In this document: one piece after another, positions 1-8,342 of the stretch
How positions within the stretch are numbered: position 1 is the stretch's first letter
Layout: every line of letters begins with the position of its first letter
From: Halomonas sp. M4R1S46
GTDB taxonomy: Bacteria > Pseudomonadota > Gammaproteobacteria > Pseudomonadales > Halomonadaceae
Length of the DNA stretch: 64,000 bases
Direction: 5' to 3'
NCBI RefSeq assembly: GCF_025725685.1
Contig: NZ_CP107008.1
Location: 3,720,001-3,784,000 of the forward strand
The notes under the pieces: model-generated
What the model was told of the DNA's origin: nothing
Seen by the model: only the letters and a program-made list of their open reading frames with translations
The model's database searches: none
Translations under genes and position numbers: made by a program

Positions 1-2
1 AG

Positions 3-527
3 ACGTTCGAGCAACGCCGGGTGGAGAAGCGCTACCTGGCGGTGGTGCGCGGCGTGGGCCCCGACGCCGCCCGCCTCGACTATGCGCTGCGCGAGGAGGA
101 CGGCCGGCGGCCCAAGGCCGAGATGCCGGCCATGGAGGCGGTCACCGAGGTGCGGCGGCTGGACAGCGTCGAGCTGCCGGTGCAGGTCGACCGCTATCCC
201 CGGGCCCGCTACTCGCTGATGGAGGCCCGCCCCCTGACCGGTCGGCGCCACCAGATCCGTCGCCACCTGTCCCGCCGCGGCTACCCGATCATCGGCGACG
301 CCAAGCACGGCAAGGGCAACCACAACCGCTTCTTCGCCGAGCACCTGGACTGTGCCCGGCTGCTGCTCGCGGCCGTGGGCCTGACCTTCGACCATCCCGC
401 GGACGGCCGCCGCCTGGCGCTGGGCTGCGCCCTGGACGCCCCGATGACCGCCCTCTTCCAGCGCTTCGGCTGGGCGGGCCACCTGCCCGCGAACCAGCGG
501 CCGGACGCCACACCCGCCCTCGCCTGA
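3..527 (+). CDS. truC: tRNA pseudouridine(65) synthase TruC, 3' part
   Basis: C-terminal part of a pseudouridine synthase. The 5' end lies before the window; the reading frame is open from base 3, so the GTG at 21 is internal and not the start. TruC converts U65 in the T-arm region of certain tRNAs to pseudouridine. Visible features are the substrate-binding stretch VEKRYLAVVRG, the segment LTGRRHQIRRHL and the motif PIIGDAKHGKGNHNR. The GD-x-x-HG-x-G-x-HNR pattern is typical of TruC rather than of RluA/RluC/RluD. The catalytic HRLD region must lie upstream of the window. tcdA, another tRNA modification gene, follows 10 bp later in the same direction, so the two may be cotranscribed. The family is certain; the exact TruC assignment is very likely. 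Confidence 0.85.
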   Translation, partial: TFEQRRVEKRYLAVVRGVGPDAARLDYALREEDGRRPKAEMPAMEAVTEVRRLDSVELPVQVDRYPRARYSLMEARPLTGRRHQIRRHLSRRGYPIIGDAKHGKGNHNRFFAEHLDCARLLLAAVGLTFDHPADGRRLALGCALDAPMTALFQRFGWAGHLPANQRPDATPALA

Positions 528-537
528 CACGCCACCG

Positions 538-1368
538 ATGCCCATGACCGATACCCTGCTGCACCCGTCCCCCCACGCCACCGACGACCACGAGCTGCGC
601 TTCGGCGGCATCCGCCGCCTGTACGGTGCCCGCGCCCTGGCGCGCTTCCGCCGCGCCCATGTGGTGGTCGTGGGCGTGGGCGGCGTGGGCAGCTGGGCCG
701 TGGAGGCCCTGGCACGGTCCGGAATCGGCCGGCTGACCCTGATCGACCTGGACGATGTCTGCGTCTCCAACGTCAACCGTCAGCTGCATGCCCTGGACGG
801 CACCATCGGCCGTCCCAAGGTGGAGGTGCTGGCCGAACGCTGCCGGGCCATCCAGCCGGGCATCGAGGTGGTGGCGGACAGCGCCTTCGTGACCCCGACC
901 AATCTCGCCGACCGCCTGCCCGAGGACGCCGACCACCTGGTCGACGCCATCGACAGCGTGGTGGCCAAGGCGGCGCTGATCGCCTGGTGCAAGCGGCGCA
1001 AGCTGCCGATCACCGTCACCGGCGCCGCCGGGGGCCAGACCGACCCCACCCGCATCCGCGTGGCCGACCTCACCCGCACCGAGCACGACCCGCTGCTGGC
1101 CAAGGTGCGCGCCCGCCTGCGCCGGGACCATGGGTTCTCCCGCAACCCCAGGCGCCGCTTCTCGGTGGAGTGCGTGTATTCCGACGAGCAGCTGGTCTAC
1201 CCCGGCGCCGACGGCGAGGTCTGCCTGCAGAAGCCCGGCACCGGCGAGGCCACCCGTCTCGACTGCGCCTCGGGCTTCGGCGCCGCCACCTTCGTCACCG
1301 GCAGCTTCGGCTTCGTCGCCGCCTCGCGCACCCTGGCCCGCCTGGCCCGTGACGCCGCCGCCCCCTGA
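538..1368 (+). CDS. tcdA: tRNA threonylcarbamoyladenosine dehydratase TcdA
   Basis: E1-like (ThiF/MoeB/HesA) ATP-dependent enzyme that dehydrates t6A37 of tRNA to the cyclic form ct6A. It has 276 residues, normal for the family. The nucleotide-binding glycine loop GVGGVG is at residues 46-51, followed by DLDDVCVSNVNRQ, the acidic and asparagine/arginine segment that binds ATP in E1-like proteins. Later conserved family segments are VDAIDSVVAKAALIAWC, TGAAGGQTDPT and DCASGFGAATFVT. These match E. coli TcdA (CsdL) closely. An alternative in-frame ATG lies two codons downstream at 544. The gene sits between truC and a DUF1653 gene, all on the plus strand with short spacers, which suggests an RNA-modification operon. 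Confidence 0.93.
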   Translation: MPMTDTLLHPSPHATDDHELRFGGIRRLYGARALARFRRAHVVVVGVGGVGSWAVEALARSGIGRLTLIDLDDVCVSNVNRQLHALDGTIGRPKVEVLAERCRAIQPGIEVVADSAFVTPTNLADRLPEDADHLVDAIDSVVAKAALIAWCKRRKLPITVTGAAGGQTDPTRIRVADLTRTEHDPLLAKVRARLRRDHGFSRNPRRRFSVECVYSDEQLVYPGADGEVCLQKPGTGEATRLDCASGFGAATFVTGSFGFVAASRTLARLARDAAAP

Positions 1369-1384
1369 CCCGAGGAGTCCGCAG

Positions 1385-1612
1385 ATGGAAGCGCAGTATC
1401 CCGTCCCCGGCATCTACCGCCACTACAAGGGACCGCTCTACGAAGTGATCGGCGTGGCCCACCACAGCGAGACCGAGGAGCCGCTGGTGGCCTACCGCGC
1501 CCTGTACGGCGACTACGGCCTCTGGGTCCGACCGCTGTCGATGTTCATGGAGACCGTCGAGGTGCAGGGCGAACCGCTGCCGCGCTTCGCCCTGGAGAAG
1601 GCCTTTTCCTGA
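1385..1612 (+). CDS. DUF1653 family small protein
   Basis: Protein of 75 residues, the usual length of the DUF1653 family. The hallmark core is present: PGIYRHYKGPLYEVIGVAHH near the N-terminus, then LVAYRALYGDYGLWVRPLSMF. The family has no established biochemical role that I know of; members are short beta-rich cytosolic proteins. The ATG at 1385 is preceded by a good ribosome binding site (GAGGAG about 10 bases upstream), and the gene starts 16 bp after the tcdA stop, so it is probably cotranscribed with tcdA. A strong hairpin follows directly. The family call is firm; the function is unknown. Confidence 0.85.
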   Translation: MEAQYPVPGIYRHYKGPLYEVIGVAHHSETEEPLVAYRALYGDYGLWVRPLSMFMETVEVQGEPLPRFALEKAFS

Positions 1613-1622
1613 GGGCCACACG

Positions 1623-1648
1623 ACGAAGGCGCCCCGGGGGCGCCTCGT
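1623..1648. terminator. Hairpin between convergent DUF1653 gene and bfr
   Basis: Inverted repeat ACGAAGGCGCCC / GGGCGCCTCGT with one bulged A and a short loop, lying in the 63 bp between the stop codons of two convergent genes. No clear T-run follows on either strand, so it is either a weak bidirectional terminator or a 3'-end stabiliser. Confidence 0.55.
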
Positions 1649-1675
1649 GAGGGAAGCGATGCCGACCGGCGGGGG

Positions 1676-2152
1676 TCACTCCGCCGCGTGCATCTGCTTC
1701 TGCAGATAGTTCTCGAGGCCGACCTTGCCGATCAGCCCGAGTTCGGTCTCGAGCTTGTCGATGTGCTCTTCCTCGTCGTCGAGGATGCACTTGAACAGAT
1801 CGCGGGTAACGTAGTCCTGCACCGATTCGCAGTAGGCGATCGCCTCGATATAGTCGTCGCGTCCCTTCTGCTCCAGCTTGAGGTCACACTCGAGCATCTC
1901 GCGGGTGTCCTCGCCGATCAGCAGCTTGCCGTAGTCCTGCAGGTTGGGGACGCCCTCGAGGAAGAGGATCCGCTCGATCAGCTTGTCGGCGTGCTTCATC
2001 TCGTCGATGGACTCTTCGTACTCGAACTTGCCCAGCGCCGCCAGGCCCCAGTCCTGAAACATCTTGGCGTGCAGGTAGTACTGGTTGATGGCTACCAGTT
2101 CGTTGCCAAGAGCGGTATTTAGGTACTCGATGACCTTCTTGTCGCCTTTCAT
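1676..2152 (-). CDS. bfr: Bacterioferritin
   Basis: Heme-containing ferritin that forms a 24-subunit cytosolic shell and stores iron as a ferric mineral. It has 158 residues, exactly the family size. All ferroxidase-centre ligands are in the canonical places: E18, E51, H54, E94, E127 and H130. The heme-ligating methionine is M52. The subunit is therefore a catalytic heme-binding type, not an inactive partner. The start is preceded by GAGGTGA, the same ribosome binding site as in bfd upstream. bfd lies 152 bp upstream on the same strand; its product is the ferredoxin that reduces the Bfr heme to release iron. The pair thus encodes storage and mobilisation. Confidence 0.97.
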   Translation of the reverse strand: MKGDKKVIEYLNTALGNELVAINQYYLHAKMFQDWGLAALGKFEYEESIDEMKHADKLIERILFLEGVPNLQDYGKLLIGEDTREMLECDLKLEQKGRDDYIEAIAYCESVQDYVTRDLFKCILDDEEEHIDKLETELGLIGKVGLENYLQKQMHAAE

Positions 2153-2304
2153 GACTTCACCTCATTGCACTCGTCAGGGTCGCTCTTCAGCTTGGCACGC
2201 GCAGGGGCGCGCCGCCATATCCTCGAGGCAGTCTAGGCGATTTCAGGAAAAATGCAATAAAATCAAGGTGTTGATAACGCCAACCAAAACGATAGCGATT
2301 GCCA

Positions 2305-2511
2305 TCACACGGCGTAGGCGAGGCCCTCGTTGGCCATGCTCATCTCTTCCTTGATGGCCTCGCGGGCGATGCCCTTGCCCATGCAGCCGCACTTGCCGCA
2401 CTGGGTGCCGCACCCCGTCTCGCGCTGGACGTCCCGCCAGCTGCGCGCGCCGTCCTCGACGCTGCGACGGATCTCCTTGTCGGTCACTCCCTTGCACAGA
2501 CACACGTACAT
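2305..2511 (-). CDS. bfd: Bacterioferritin-associated ferredoxin Bfd
   Basis: Small [2Fe-2S] protein of 68 residues that docks on bacterioferritin and passes electrons to the heme so that stored iron is released. The cluster cysteines are in the typical Bfd arrangement: C4, C6, C38 and C41, in the contexts MYVCLCKGVTD and GTQCGKCG. The start ATG has the ribosome binding site GAGGTGA. The C-terminus runs to the VNNxx-like helix typical of longer Bfd proteins. It is transcribed toward bfr, and candidate Fur boxes lie just upstream, consistent with the known induction of bfd by iron starvation in Pseudomonas and E. coli. Confidence 0.95.
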   Translation of the reverse strand: MYVCLCKGVTDKEIRRSVEDGARSWRDVQRETGCGTQCGKCGCMGKGIAREAIKEEMSMANEGLAYAV

Positions 2512-2537
2512 GACATCACCTCACGCTGTTCATGAGA

Positions 2538-2593
2538 GTGAATGTAAATGATTCGCAAGGGCTATCGCAACCATAGACTGAGAAAAATTCTCA
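2538..2593 (-). promoter_or_regulatory. Candidate Fur boxes upstream of bfd
   Basis: Two Fur-like sites precede bfd. The 15-mer TGAGAAAAATTCTCA (2579-2593) is a 7-1-7 inverted repeat of the Fur type. A second stretch at 2538-2556 matches the 19-bp Fur consensus at 12 of 19 positions. The region is clearly more AT-rich than its surroundings. Iron control of bfd by Fur is known in other gammaproteobacteria; here it is inferred from sequence only. Confidence 0.5.
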
Positions 2594-2661
2594 TCTCGAT
2601 CAGCAGGCGCCGATATAGGTCGCCAGCGAAGGCAGCCATGGGTGCCGAGGGCGGCCGCCCA

Positions 2662-3147
2662 TCAGGGCTTCCGCTTCGTGGCCTTGGGCAGCACCACCAC
2701 CCGCGTTCCCGAGACGAGGTCCGACCAGCTGCGCTTCTCGGCATCGAACAGCACCCACAGGTGGCCGAGCCCCAGGGGCAGGAAGGACAGCGCCCCGACG
2801 AGGAAGCGCTGCAGGCTCTGCAGCAGGGTGATGGACCGGCCATCGGGGGTCTGGACTCGCAGTCGCCAGGCCTGCATGCCCAGCGTCATGCCGCCACGGA
2901 TCCAGAAGTAGGCGAAGAAGGCATAGGCCGATAACGCCATCAGCAGGCGCAGCGACAGCACCTGGGCGGCGCCCAGCCCCACCTGCTCCGGCGGCAGGCC
3001 GATCACCAGCCGGGTCACCGCCACCTGGCCGGCGGTGATGACGATCCACAGGGCCAGCACCAGCAGGCCATCATAGAGCATGGCGCCGAGGCGGCGCCCC
3101 AGGCCGGCGGGCCAGACATCGTCGAGGTGATCGAAGCGTCGCTGCAT
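2662..3147 (-). CDS. RDD family integral membrane protein
   Basis: Membrane protein of 161 residues. It opens with PAGLGRRLGAMLYDGLLVL, the RDD signature (arginine in the first helix, aspartate a few residues later), followed by two or three hydrophobic helices. Near the C-terminus is DAEKRSWSDLVSGTRVVVLP, the usual closing motif of RDD proteins. The start is the ATG at 3147, preceded by GGAGAGCC; the longer open frame upstream only shadows lptG. It lies 14 bp downstream of lptG on the same strand and is probably in the lptFG operon. RDD proteins have varied or unknown roles; some act in Na+/H+ transport in halophiles. No specific function can be given here. Confidence 0.85.
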   Translation of the reverse strand: MQRRFDHLDDVWPAGLGRRLGAMLYDGLLVLALWIVITAGQVAVTRLVIGLPPEQVGLGAAQVLSLRLLMALSAYAFFAYFWIRGGMTLGMQAWRLRVQTPDGRSITLLQSLQRFLVGALSFLPLGLGHLWVLFDAEKRSWSDLVSGTRVVVLPKATKRKP

Positions 3148-3161
3148 GGAGGCTCTCCGGG

Positions 3162-4226
3162 TCAGCCGGTGCGGCGGAGCAGGTAGAGCCCCAGCCCGGC
3201 ACAGATCAGGGTGGGCACCAGCACGGCCCAGGCGGGAGAGAAGCCGAACACCGTGGAGGCCGGCCCCAGCAGGTCCTGCAGGTACTTGAAGACCAGGCCC
3301 GTGATCACGCCGTAGAACACCCGGGTCCCGGCGGCCACGCTGCGCAGCGGCCCGAACACGAAGGAGGCGGCGACCAGCACCAGCGAGGCCATGGTCAGCG
3401 GCATCAGCATCTTCTGCCAGAAGTACAGCAGCGGCTGGGTGGTCTGCTGGCCCTGGGCGTGCAGGTAGCGGGCATAGGCCCACAGTTCGCTGGGCGCCTG
3501 GGTTTCCACGTCGCGCAGCAGGCGGTCGAGCGCGGCCGGGGTCAGTTGGGTCTTCCAGGGCCGGGTCGCCTGGTGGGTCGCCTCGGTGCGGCCCTCCTCG
3601 AAGCGCGTCACGGCCACGTCCTCGAGCACCCAGCCGCCGTCGCGCCACACCGCGCGCCGGGCGCTCAGGGCCTCGCGCAGCTCATGCCCCTCGAAGCGGT
3701 AGCGGGTCAGGTCGAGCACCACCTGGTCCGCGCGGATGGCACCGAACCGGTAGAAATCGTCGCCCTCGCGCTGCCAGCCGCCCCGCTCGGTCAGCACGGC
3801 CCCCTCGCCCTGCATCTTCTCCAGCCGCCAGGCGCTGGCGAACTGCTCGGTGCGCGGGCTGACGAACTCGGCGACGAACAGCACCACGGCGATCACCAGG
3901 ATGATCGGCTTCATCACCCCCCAGAGGATCCGCGTGAGCGAGCGCCCGGCGGCCCGCATCACGGTGAGCTCGTTGCTCGAGGCCATGCTGCCGAGCCCGA
4001 TCAGGGCGCCGATCAGCACTCCCACCGGGGCGTACTGGTAGAAGCGCCAGGGCAGCCGGAAGACCAGGTAGAGCAGCACCTGCAGGGCTCCGTAGTCGCC
4101 CTCCACGTCGCCCAGGTCATTGATGTAGGTGATCACCAGGTCCAGGCCCAGCAGCACCGCCTGGACCACGATGATGGCCCCCAGGACATTGCGTGCGATA
4201 TAGCGGTCGAGACGGTCGGCGATCAT
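3162..4226 (-). CDS. lptG: LPS export ABC transporter permease LptG
   Basis: Inner-membrane subunit of the LptB2FG transporter that extracts lipopolysaccharide from the inner membrane and feeds it to the LptC-LptA bridge. It has 354 residues, normal for the family. Features are the N-terminal DRYIARNVLGAIIVVQAVLLGLD helix (start shown only in part), a three-helix bundle with the conserved SSNELTVMRAAGRS segment, a periplasmic beta-jellyroll domain, and three C-terminal helices ending LGLYLLRRTG. The ATG at 4226 overlaps the lptF stop by four bases (ATGA), a classical translational coupling. The ATPase gene lptB is not in the window, as is usual. Confidence 0.95.
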   Translation of the reverse strand: MIADRLDRYIARNVLGAIIVVQAVLLGLDLVITYINDLGDVEGDYGALQVLLYLVFRLPWRFYQYAPVGVLIGALIGLGSMASSNELTVMRAAGRSLTRILWGVMKPIILVIAVVLFVAEFVSPRTEQFASAWRLEKMQGEGAVLTERGGWQREGDDFYRFGAIRADQVVLDLTRYRFEGHELREALSARRAVWRDGGWVLEDVAVTRFEEGRTEATHQATRPWKTQLTPAALDRLLRDVETQAPSELWAYARYLHAQGQQTTQPLLYFWQKMLMPLTMASLVLVAASFVFGPLRSVAAGTRVFYGVITGLVFKYLQDLLGPASTVFGFSPAWAVLVPTLICAGLGLYLLRRTG

Positions 4227-5305
4227 CCGCTCATCCCCTTGCGCTGGGCCTGCAGGGTCATCCCCAGGCCGATGATCAGGAAGACGGCATGGATCGGCCA
4301 CATGCCCAGCGCCACGGGCCAGCCGCCCCGGGCGATGGCATCCAGCGCCGCCAGCAGCAGGCTCAGGTAGGCCACGTAGAGGAAGATCGCCGGCAGCAGC
4401 TTGGCGAAGCGTCCCTGGCGGGGGTTGACCCGCGACAGCGGCATGGCCAGCAGGGTCAGGATGAAGACCATCAGCGGCAGGCCCAGTCGCCACTGCAGCT
4501 GGGCCTGGGCGGGTGGGTCGCCGTCGGCGAGCAGTGCCGCCGTGGTGGCATACTCGGGCGAGTCGAGCTCGGGATTCTGGGCGGCCCGCGACAGGCGCAC
4601 GGCATAGGTGCCGAACGCCAGCCGCTCGGCCTGGGCCCGCCCCGGGTCGACGCTGTAGCGCTCGCCGTCGGCCAGCACCAGGAAGCGGCTGCCGGTGTCC
4701 TCGTCGACGGTCTGGTAGCCTTCGCCGGCGCGGGTCACCACGGTCTGGGGAGTGCCGTCGCTGCGTCGCTGGCGCTCGCTGATGAAGACTTCCCGCATGC
4801 GGCTCTGGTCGTCGGTCAGCGCCTCGGTGTAGGCGGTACGCCCGCCGCCGAAGTCCTGGAAGCGCCCGGGAGACAGGGCCGTGAAGTCGAGCTGGCTGCG
4901 CTGCTCCTCGAGCAGCACCTCATTGTGCAGGGCGCCGGCCGGGGTCAGCCACAGGCTGCACACCCCCACCAGCAGGGCGACGAGGGTGGCGGGCACCAGG
5001 CTCACCTGCAGCAGCCGGTTGGGGCTGGTGCCGCAGGCGACCAGCACGGTGATCTCGCTGTTGAGGTAGAGCTGGCCGTAGGCCAGCAGGAGGCCCAGGA
5101 AGAAGGCCAGCGGCAGGATCAGCTCCAGGAACCCCGGCAGGTGGTAGAGCATCAGGGTGCCGAGGATGTCGACCGGGATCTCGCCCTCGGCCGCGGTCGA
5201 GAAGTAGCGGATGAAGCGACTGCCCATGATCACCAGCAGCAGTACCCCGGCCACGGCGGCCATGGTCTGCAGGATCTCGCGGGTCAGGTAGCGGAATATG
5301 ATCAA
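4223..5305 (-). CDS. lptF: LPS export ABC transporter permease LptF
   Basis: Partner permease of LptG in the LptB2FG lipopolysaccharide exporter of the inner membrane. The TTG at 5305 is chosen as start: it gives MIIFRYLTREILQTM, which aligns with the E. coli LptF N-terminus, has a GGGAGA ribosome binding site, and yields 360 residues. The first ATG (5353) would add an unlikely arginine-rich extension. Conserved features are the N-terminal helices with LPGFLELILPLAFFLGLL, the coupling segment NSEITVLVACGTS, a periplasmic jellyroll and a C-terminal three-helix bundle. It is divergent from pepA, from which it is separated by 266 bp, and heads the lptF-lptG-RDD operon. The lptF/pepA divergent arrangement is common in gammaproteobacteria. 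Confidence 0.95.
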   Translation of the reverse strand: MIIFRYLTREILQTMAAVAGVLLLVIMGSRFIRYFSTAAEGEIPVDILGTLMLYHLPGFLELILPLAFFLGLLLAYGQLYLNSEITVLVACGTSPNRLLQVSLVPATLVALLVGVCSLWLTPAGALHNEVLLEEQRSQLDFTALSPGRFQDFGGGRTAYTEALTDDQSRMREVFISERQRRSDGTPQTVVTRAGEGYQTVDEDTGSRFLVLADGERYSVDPGRAQAERLAFGTYAVRLSRAAQNPELDSPEYATTAALLADGDPPAQAQLQWRLGLPLMVFILTLLAMPLSRVNPRQGRFAKLLPAIFLYVAYLSLLLAALDAIARGGWPVALGMWPIHAVFLIIGLGMTLQAQRKGMSG

Positions 5306-5571
5306 CGTTGTCTCCCGGCCCGGGGCCCTCCGGCCCGGCCATCTTCCATGCAATGAGGCGTCGCCCGGGGCCTGTCGGACGTCACCGATCGTCGCCGCAG
5401 GCCGTCGCGACGCGTGCGTCGATCGTTCGAGTGGAGGCGCGGACGTAAGGGCCGCCCCGCCGTCACGCTAGTTCGGTGTGAAGTCCGGCTGGCTCCTGGG
5501 GTACACTGGGACGACTCGGCAACGTGCCGGCATTATCCAGAATCCCCCACCGCTTGTCTTGTGGAGACACC

Positions 5572-7092
5572 ATGGAATTCCCAGTTCAGACGGCCAATCC
5601 CGCCAAGATCGAGACGGCCTGCCTCGTGGTACCGGTGTTCAAGGATGGCGATCTGCTGCCCGCCGCCGCCAAGCTCGACGACGCCAGCGAGCGGCTGATC
5701 GGCCAGCTGATCGAGCGCGACGACTTCAACGCCAGGCTGGGCAACGTCCAGATGATTCCCTTCGCGCCCGGACTGAACGCCGACCGCCTGCTGCTGGTCG
5801 GCCTGGGCACGCGGGACAAGTGTCAGGAGGGTGCCTTCCGCAAGGCCGTGGACGCCGCCTTCACCGCCCTGGCGGCGCTGCCGGCGGATGATGCCGCCGT
5901 GGCCTTCACCGACGTCCCGGTTCCCGACCGCGCCTGCGACTGGAAGGCCCGCATGGTGGCCGAGGCGGCCCACCGTGCCGTCTATCGCTTCACCGAGTTC
6001 AAGTCCGAGCCCGGCCCGGTGCCGAGACTCGACCGCGTGACCCTGCTGGTCAGCGAGGGCGGCAACGCCGAGGCGGCCCGCGAGGGCGCCCGGGTCGGCG
6101 ACGGCATCGGCCAGGGCATCAACGCGGCCCGCACCCTGGGCAACCTGCCCGGCAACGTCTGCACACCGCGCTACCTGGCGGCTCGCGCCGAGCAGATGGC
6201 CGCCGACTCCGGCGGCACCCTGAGCGCCGAGATCCTCGACGAGGCGGCCCTGGAGGAACTCGGCGCCCACTCGCTGCTTTCCGTGGGCCGTGGTAGCGAG
6301 GAACCCTCGCGTCTGATCGTCATGACCTACCAGGGCGCCGAGGATCCCGAGGAGGCGCCCCACGTGCTGGTCGGCAAGGGCATCACCTTCGACTCCGGCG
6401 GCATCTCGCTCAAGCCCGGCGAGGCCATGGACGAGATGAAGTACGACATGTGCGGGGCGGCCAGCGTGTTCGGCGCCGTCACCTCGGTGCTCGCCCTCAA
6501 GCCGAAGCTCAACCTGGTGGCCATCGTCGCCAGCGCCGAGAACATGCCCGACGGCCGCGCCACCAAGCCCGGCGACATCATCAAGACCCTCAAGGGCCTG
6601 TCGGTGGAAGTGCTCAACACCGACGCCGAGGGTCGCCTGGTGCTGTGCGACGCCCTGACCTACGCCGAGCGCTTCGAGCCCGCCAGCGTGGTCGACATCG
6701 CCACCCTGACCGGGGCGGCGATCATCGCCCTGGGCCACCACGCCACCGGCCTGCTGTCCAACGACGACGACCTGGCGCTGGACCTGCTCGATGCCGGCGA
6801 GACCGCCTGGGACCGCGCCTGGCACCTGCCGCTGTGGGACGAGTACCAGGAGCAGCTGGAGTCCAACTTCGCCGACCTGGCCAACATCGGTGGCCGCCCG
6901 GCGGGCACCATCACCGCCGGCTGCTTCCTCTCGCGCTTCGCCGACCAGTTCCCCTGGGCACACCTGGACATCGCCGGCACCGCCTGGCAGTCCGGCAAGC
7001 AGAAGGGGGCCACCGGCCGGCCGGTCAGCCTGCTCACCCAGTACCTGCTGGACCGGGAGGCCGACAGCCGGGTCGAGGCCGGCGACGACTGA
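5572..7092 (+). CDS. pepA: Leucyl aminopeptidase PepA (M17)
   Basis: Cytosolic hexameric dizinc/manganese aminopeptidase that removes N-terminal residues, with leucine preferred. In E. coli it also acts as a DNA-binding accessory factor in Xer recombination. It has 506 residues with an N-terminal DNA-binding/macro-like domain and a C-terminal catalytic domain. The metal and catalytic motifs are intact: GKGITFDSGGISLKPG, MDEMKYDMCGA and the M17 signature NTDAEGRLVL. The start MEFPVQ matches E. coli MEFSVK, so the ATG at 5572 is chosen over an upstream frame extension. The 266-bp spacer to the divergent lptF holds the promoters; a TACACT -10-like hexamer is visible near 5502. Next come ilvE, a repeat, holC and valS. 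Confidence 0.96.
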   Translation: MEFPVQTANPAKIETACLVVPVFKDGDLLPAAAKLDDASERLIGQLIERDDFNARLGNVQMIPFAPGLNADRLLLVGLGTRDKCQEGAFRKAVDAAFTALAALPADDAAVAFTDVPVPDRACDWKARMVAEAAHRAVYRFTEFKSEPGPVPRLDRVTLLVSEGGNAEAAREGARVGDGIGQGINAARTLGNLPGNVCTPRYLAARAEQMAADSGGTLSAEILDEAALEELGAHSLLSVGRGSEEPSRLIVMTYQGAEDPEEAPHVLVGKGITFDSGGISLKPGEAMDEMKYDMCGAASVFGAVTSVLALKPKLNLVAIVASAENMPDGRATKPGDIIKTLKGLSVEVLNTDAEGRLVLCDALTYAERFEPASVVDIATLTGAAIIALGHHATGLLSNDDDLALDLLDAGETAWDRAWHLPLWDEYQEQLESNFADLANIGGRPAGTITAGCFLSRFADQFPWAHLDIAGTAWQSGKQKGATGRPVSLLTQYLLDREADSRVEAGDD

Positions 7093-7241
7093 TTTCGCCG
7101 CCGGCAGGTGTTGCCTTTTCGCGGCGGTGACTTTTTCATGTGACAAGCCGACTTGAACGCACCGGGCCCGCACGGGCCCGGTGTTCCAGTATCGTCCCGA
7201 GGCGCCGCGATGCGCCTCGTGTGTTGCGGAGACCCCTTGCC

Positions 7242-8342
7242 GTGTCCATTGAACGCTTTTCCGTGCTGCCGTCGACCCAAGCCACGGTGGCCCCGATCCG
7301 GGATGACATCCTCGCCAACCCCGGCTTCGGTCGCTACTTCACCGACCACATGGCCCATGTGCGCTGGACCCTGGACGCCGGCTGGCACGGCCACGAGGTG
7401 AGGCCCTACGGCCCGCTGACCCTGGACCCCGCCGCCGCCGTGCTGCACTACGGCCAGGAGATCTTCGAGGGCGTGAAGGCCTATCGCCATGCCGACGGCT
7501 CGGTGTGGACCTTCCGTCCCGAGAAGAACGCCGAGCGCTTCCGTCGCAGCGCGCGTCGCCTGGCGCTGCCGGAACTGTCCGACCAGGACTTCATCGACTC
7601 GCTGCGCGCCCTGCTGGCCCAGGACCAGGCCTGGGTGCCCACCCCCGCCGGCGAGGCCGACGAGTCGAGCCTCTACCTGCGGCCCTTCATGATCGCCAGC
7701 GAGACCTTCCTCGGCGTGCGCCCGTCCCACGAGGTCGACTACTACGTCATCGCCTCGCCGGCCGCGGCCTACTTCCAGGGCGGCGTGAAGCCGGTCTCCA
7801 TCTGGCTGTCCTCGCACTACAAGCGCGCCGCGCCCGGCGGCACCGGCTTCGCCAAGTGCGGCGGCAACTACGCCGCCTCCCTGGCGGCCCAGAAGGAAGC
7901 CGCGGCCCACGACTGCAGCCAGGTGGCCTTCCTCGACGCCGCCGAGAACAAGTGGGTCGAGGAGCTCGGCGGCATGAACCTGTTCTTCGTGTTCCGCGAC
8001 GGCCGCATCGTCACCCCGCGCCTCACCGACACCATCCTCGAGGGCGTGACCCGCGACTCGGTGCTGACCCTGGCCCGCGACGAGGGCCTGACACCCGAGG
8101 AGCGCCCGATCAGCATCGACGAGTGGCGCGAGGGGGCGGCCTCCGGCGAGATCATCGAGGTCTTTGCCTGCGGCACCGCCGCGGTCATCACCCCGGTGGG
8201 CGAGCTGGTCACCGAGGACGACACCATTCGCCTGGCCACCGAGGGCGACAACGAGATCGCCAAGCGCCTGCGCACCCGCCTGCTCGACCTGCAGTACGGC
8301 CGCAGTGAAGACACGCGTGGTTGGCTGACCCGCCTGGTGTAG
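7242..8342 (+). CDS. ilvE: Branched-chain amino acid aminotransferase IlvE (BCAT II type)
   Basis: PLP enzyme of fold type IV that transfers amino groups between glutamate and the keto acids of leucine, isoleucine and valine. The GTG at 7242 is chosen (MSIERFSVLPS), with GGAGA about 12 bases upstream; it gives 366 residues, right for the long BCAT form. The PLP lysine lies in GTGFAKCGGNYAASL. Other family segments are YFTDHMAHVRW, LHYGQEIFEGVKAYR, EELGGMNLFF and EVFACGTAAVITPVG. This form resembles the actinobacterial/mitochondrial BCAT more than E. coli IlvE. It sits between pepA and holC, which are usually direct neighbours, so its position looks like an insertion into a conserved cluster. 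Its stop codon touches a MITE-like repeat. Confidence 0.93.
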   Translation: MSIERFSVLPSTQATVAPIRDDILANPGFGRYFTDHMAHVRWTLDAGWHGHEVRPYGPLTLDPAAAVLHYGQEIFEGVKAYRHADGSVWTFRPEKNAERFRRSARRLALPELSDQDFIDSLRALLAQDQAWVPTPAGEADESSLYLRPFMIASETFLGVRPSHEVDYYVIASPAAAYFQGGVKPVSIWLSSHYKRAAPGGTGFAKCGGNYAASLAAQKEAAAHDCSQVAFLDAAENKWVEELGGMNLFFVFRDGRIVTPRLTDTILEGVTRDSVLTLARDEGLTPEERPISIDEWREGAASGEIIEVFACGTAAVITPVGELVTEDDTIRLATEGDNEIAKRLRTRLLDLQYGRSEDTRGWLTRLV

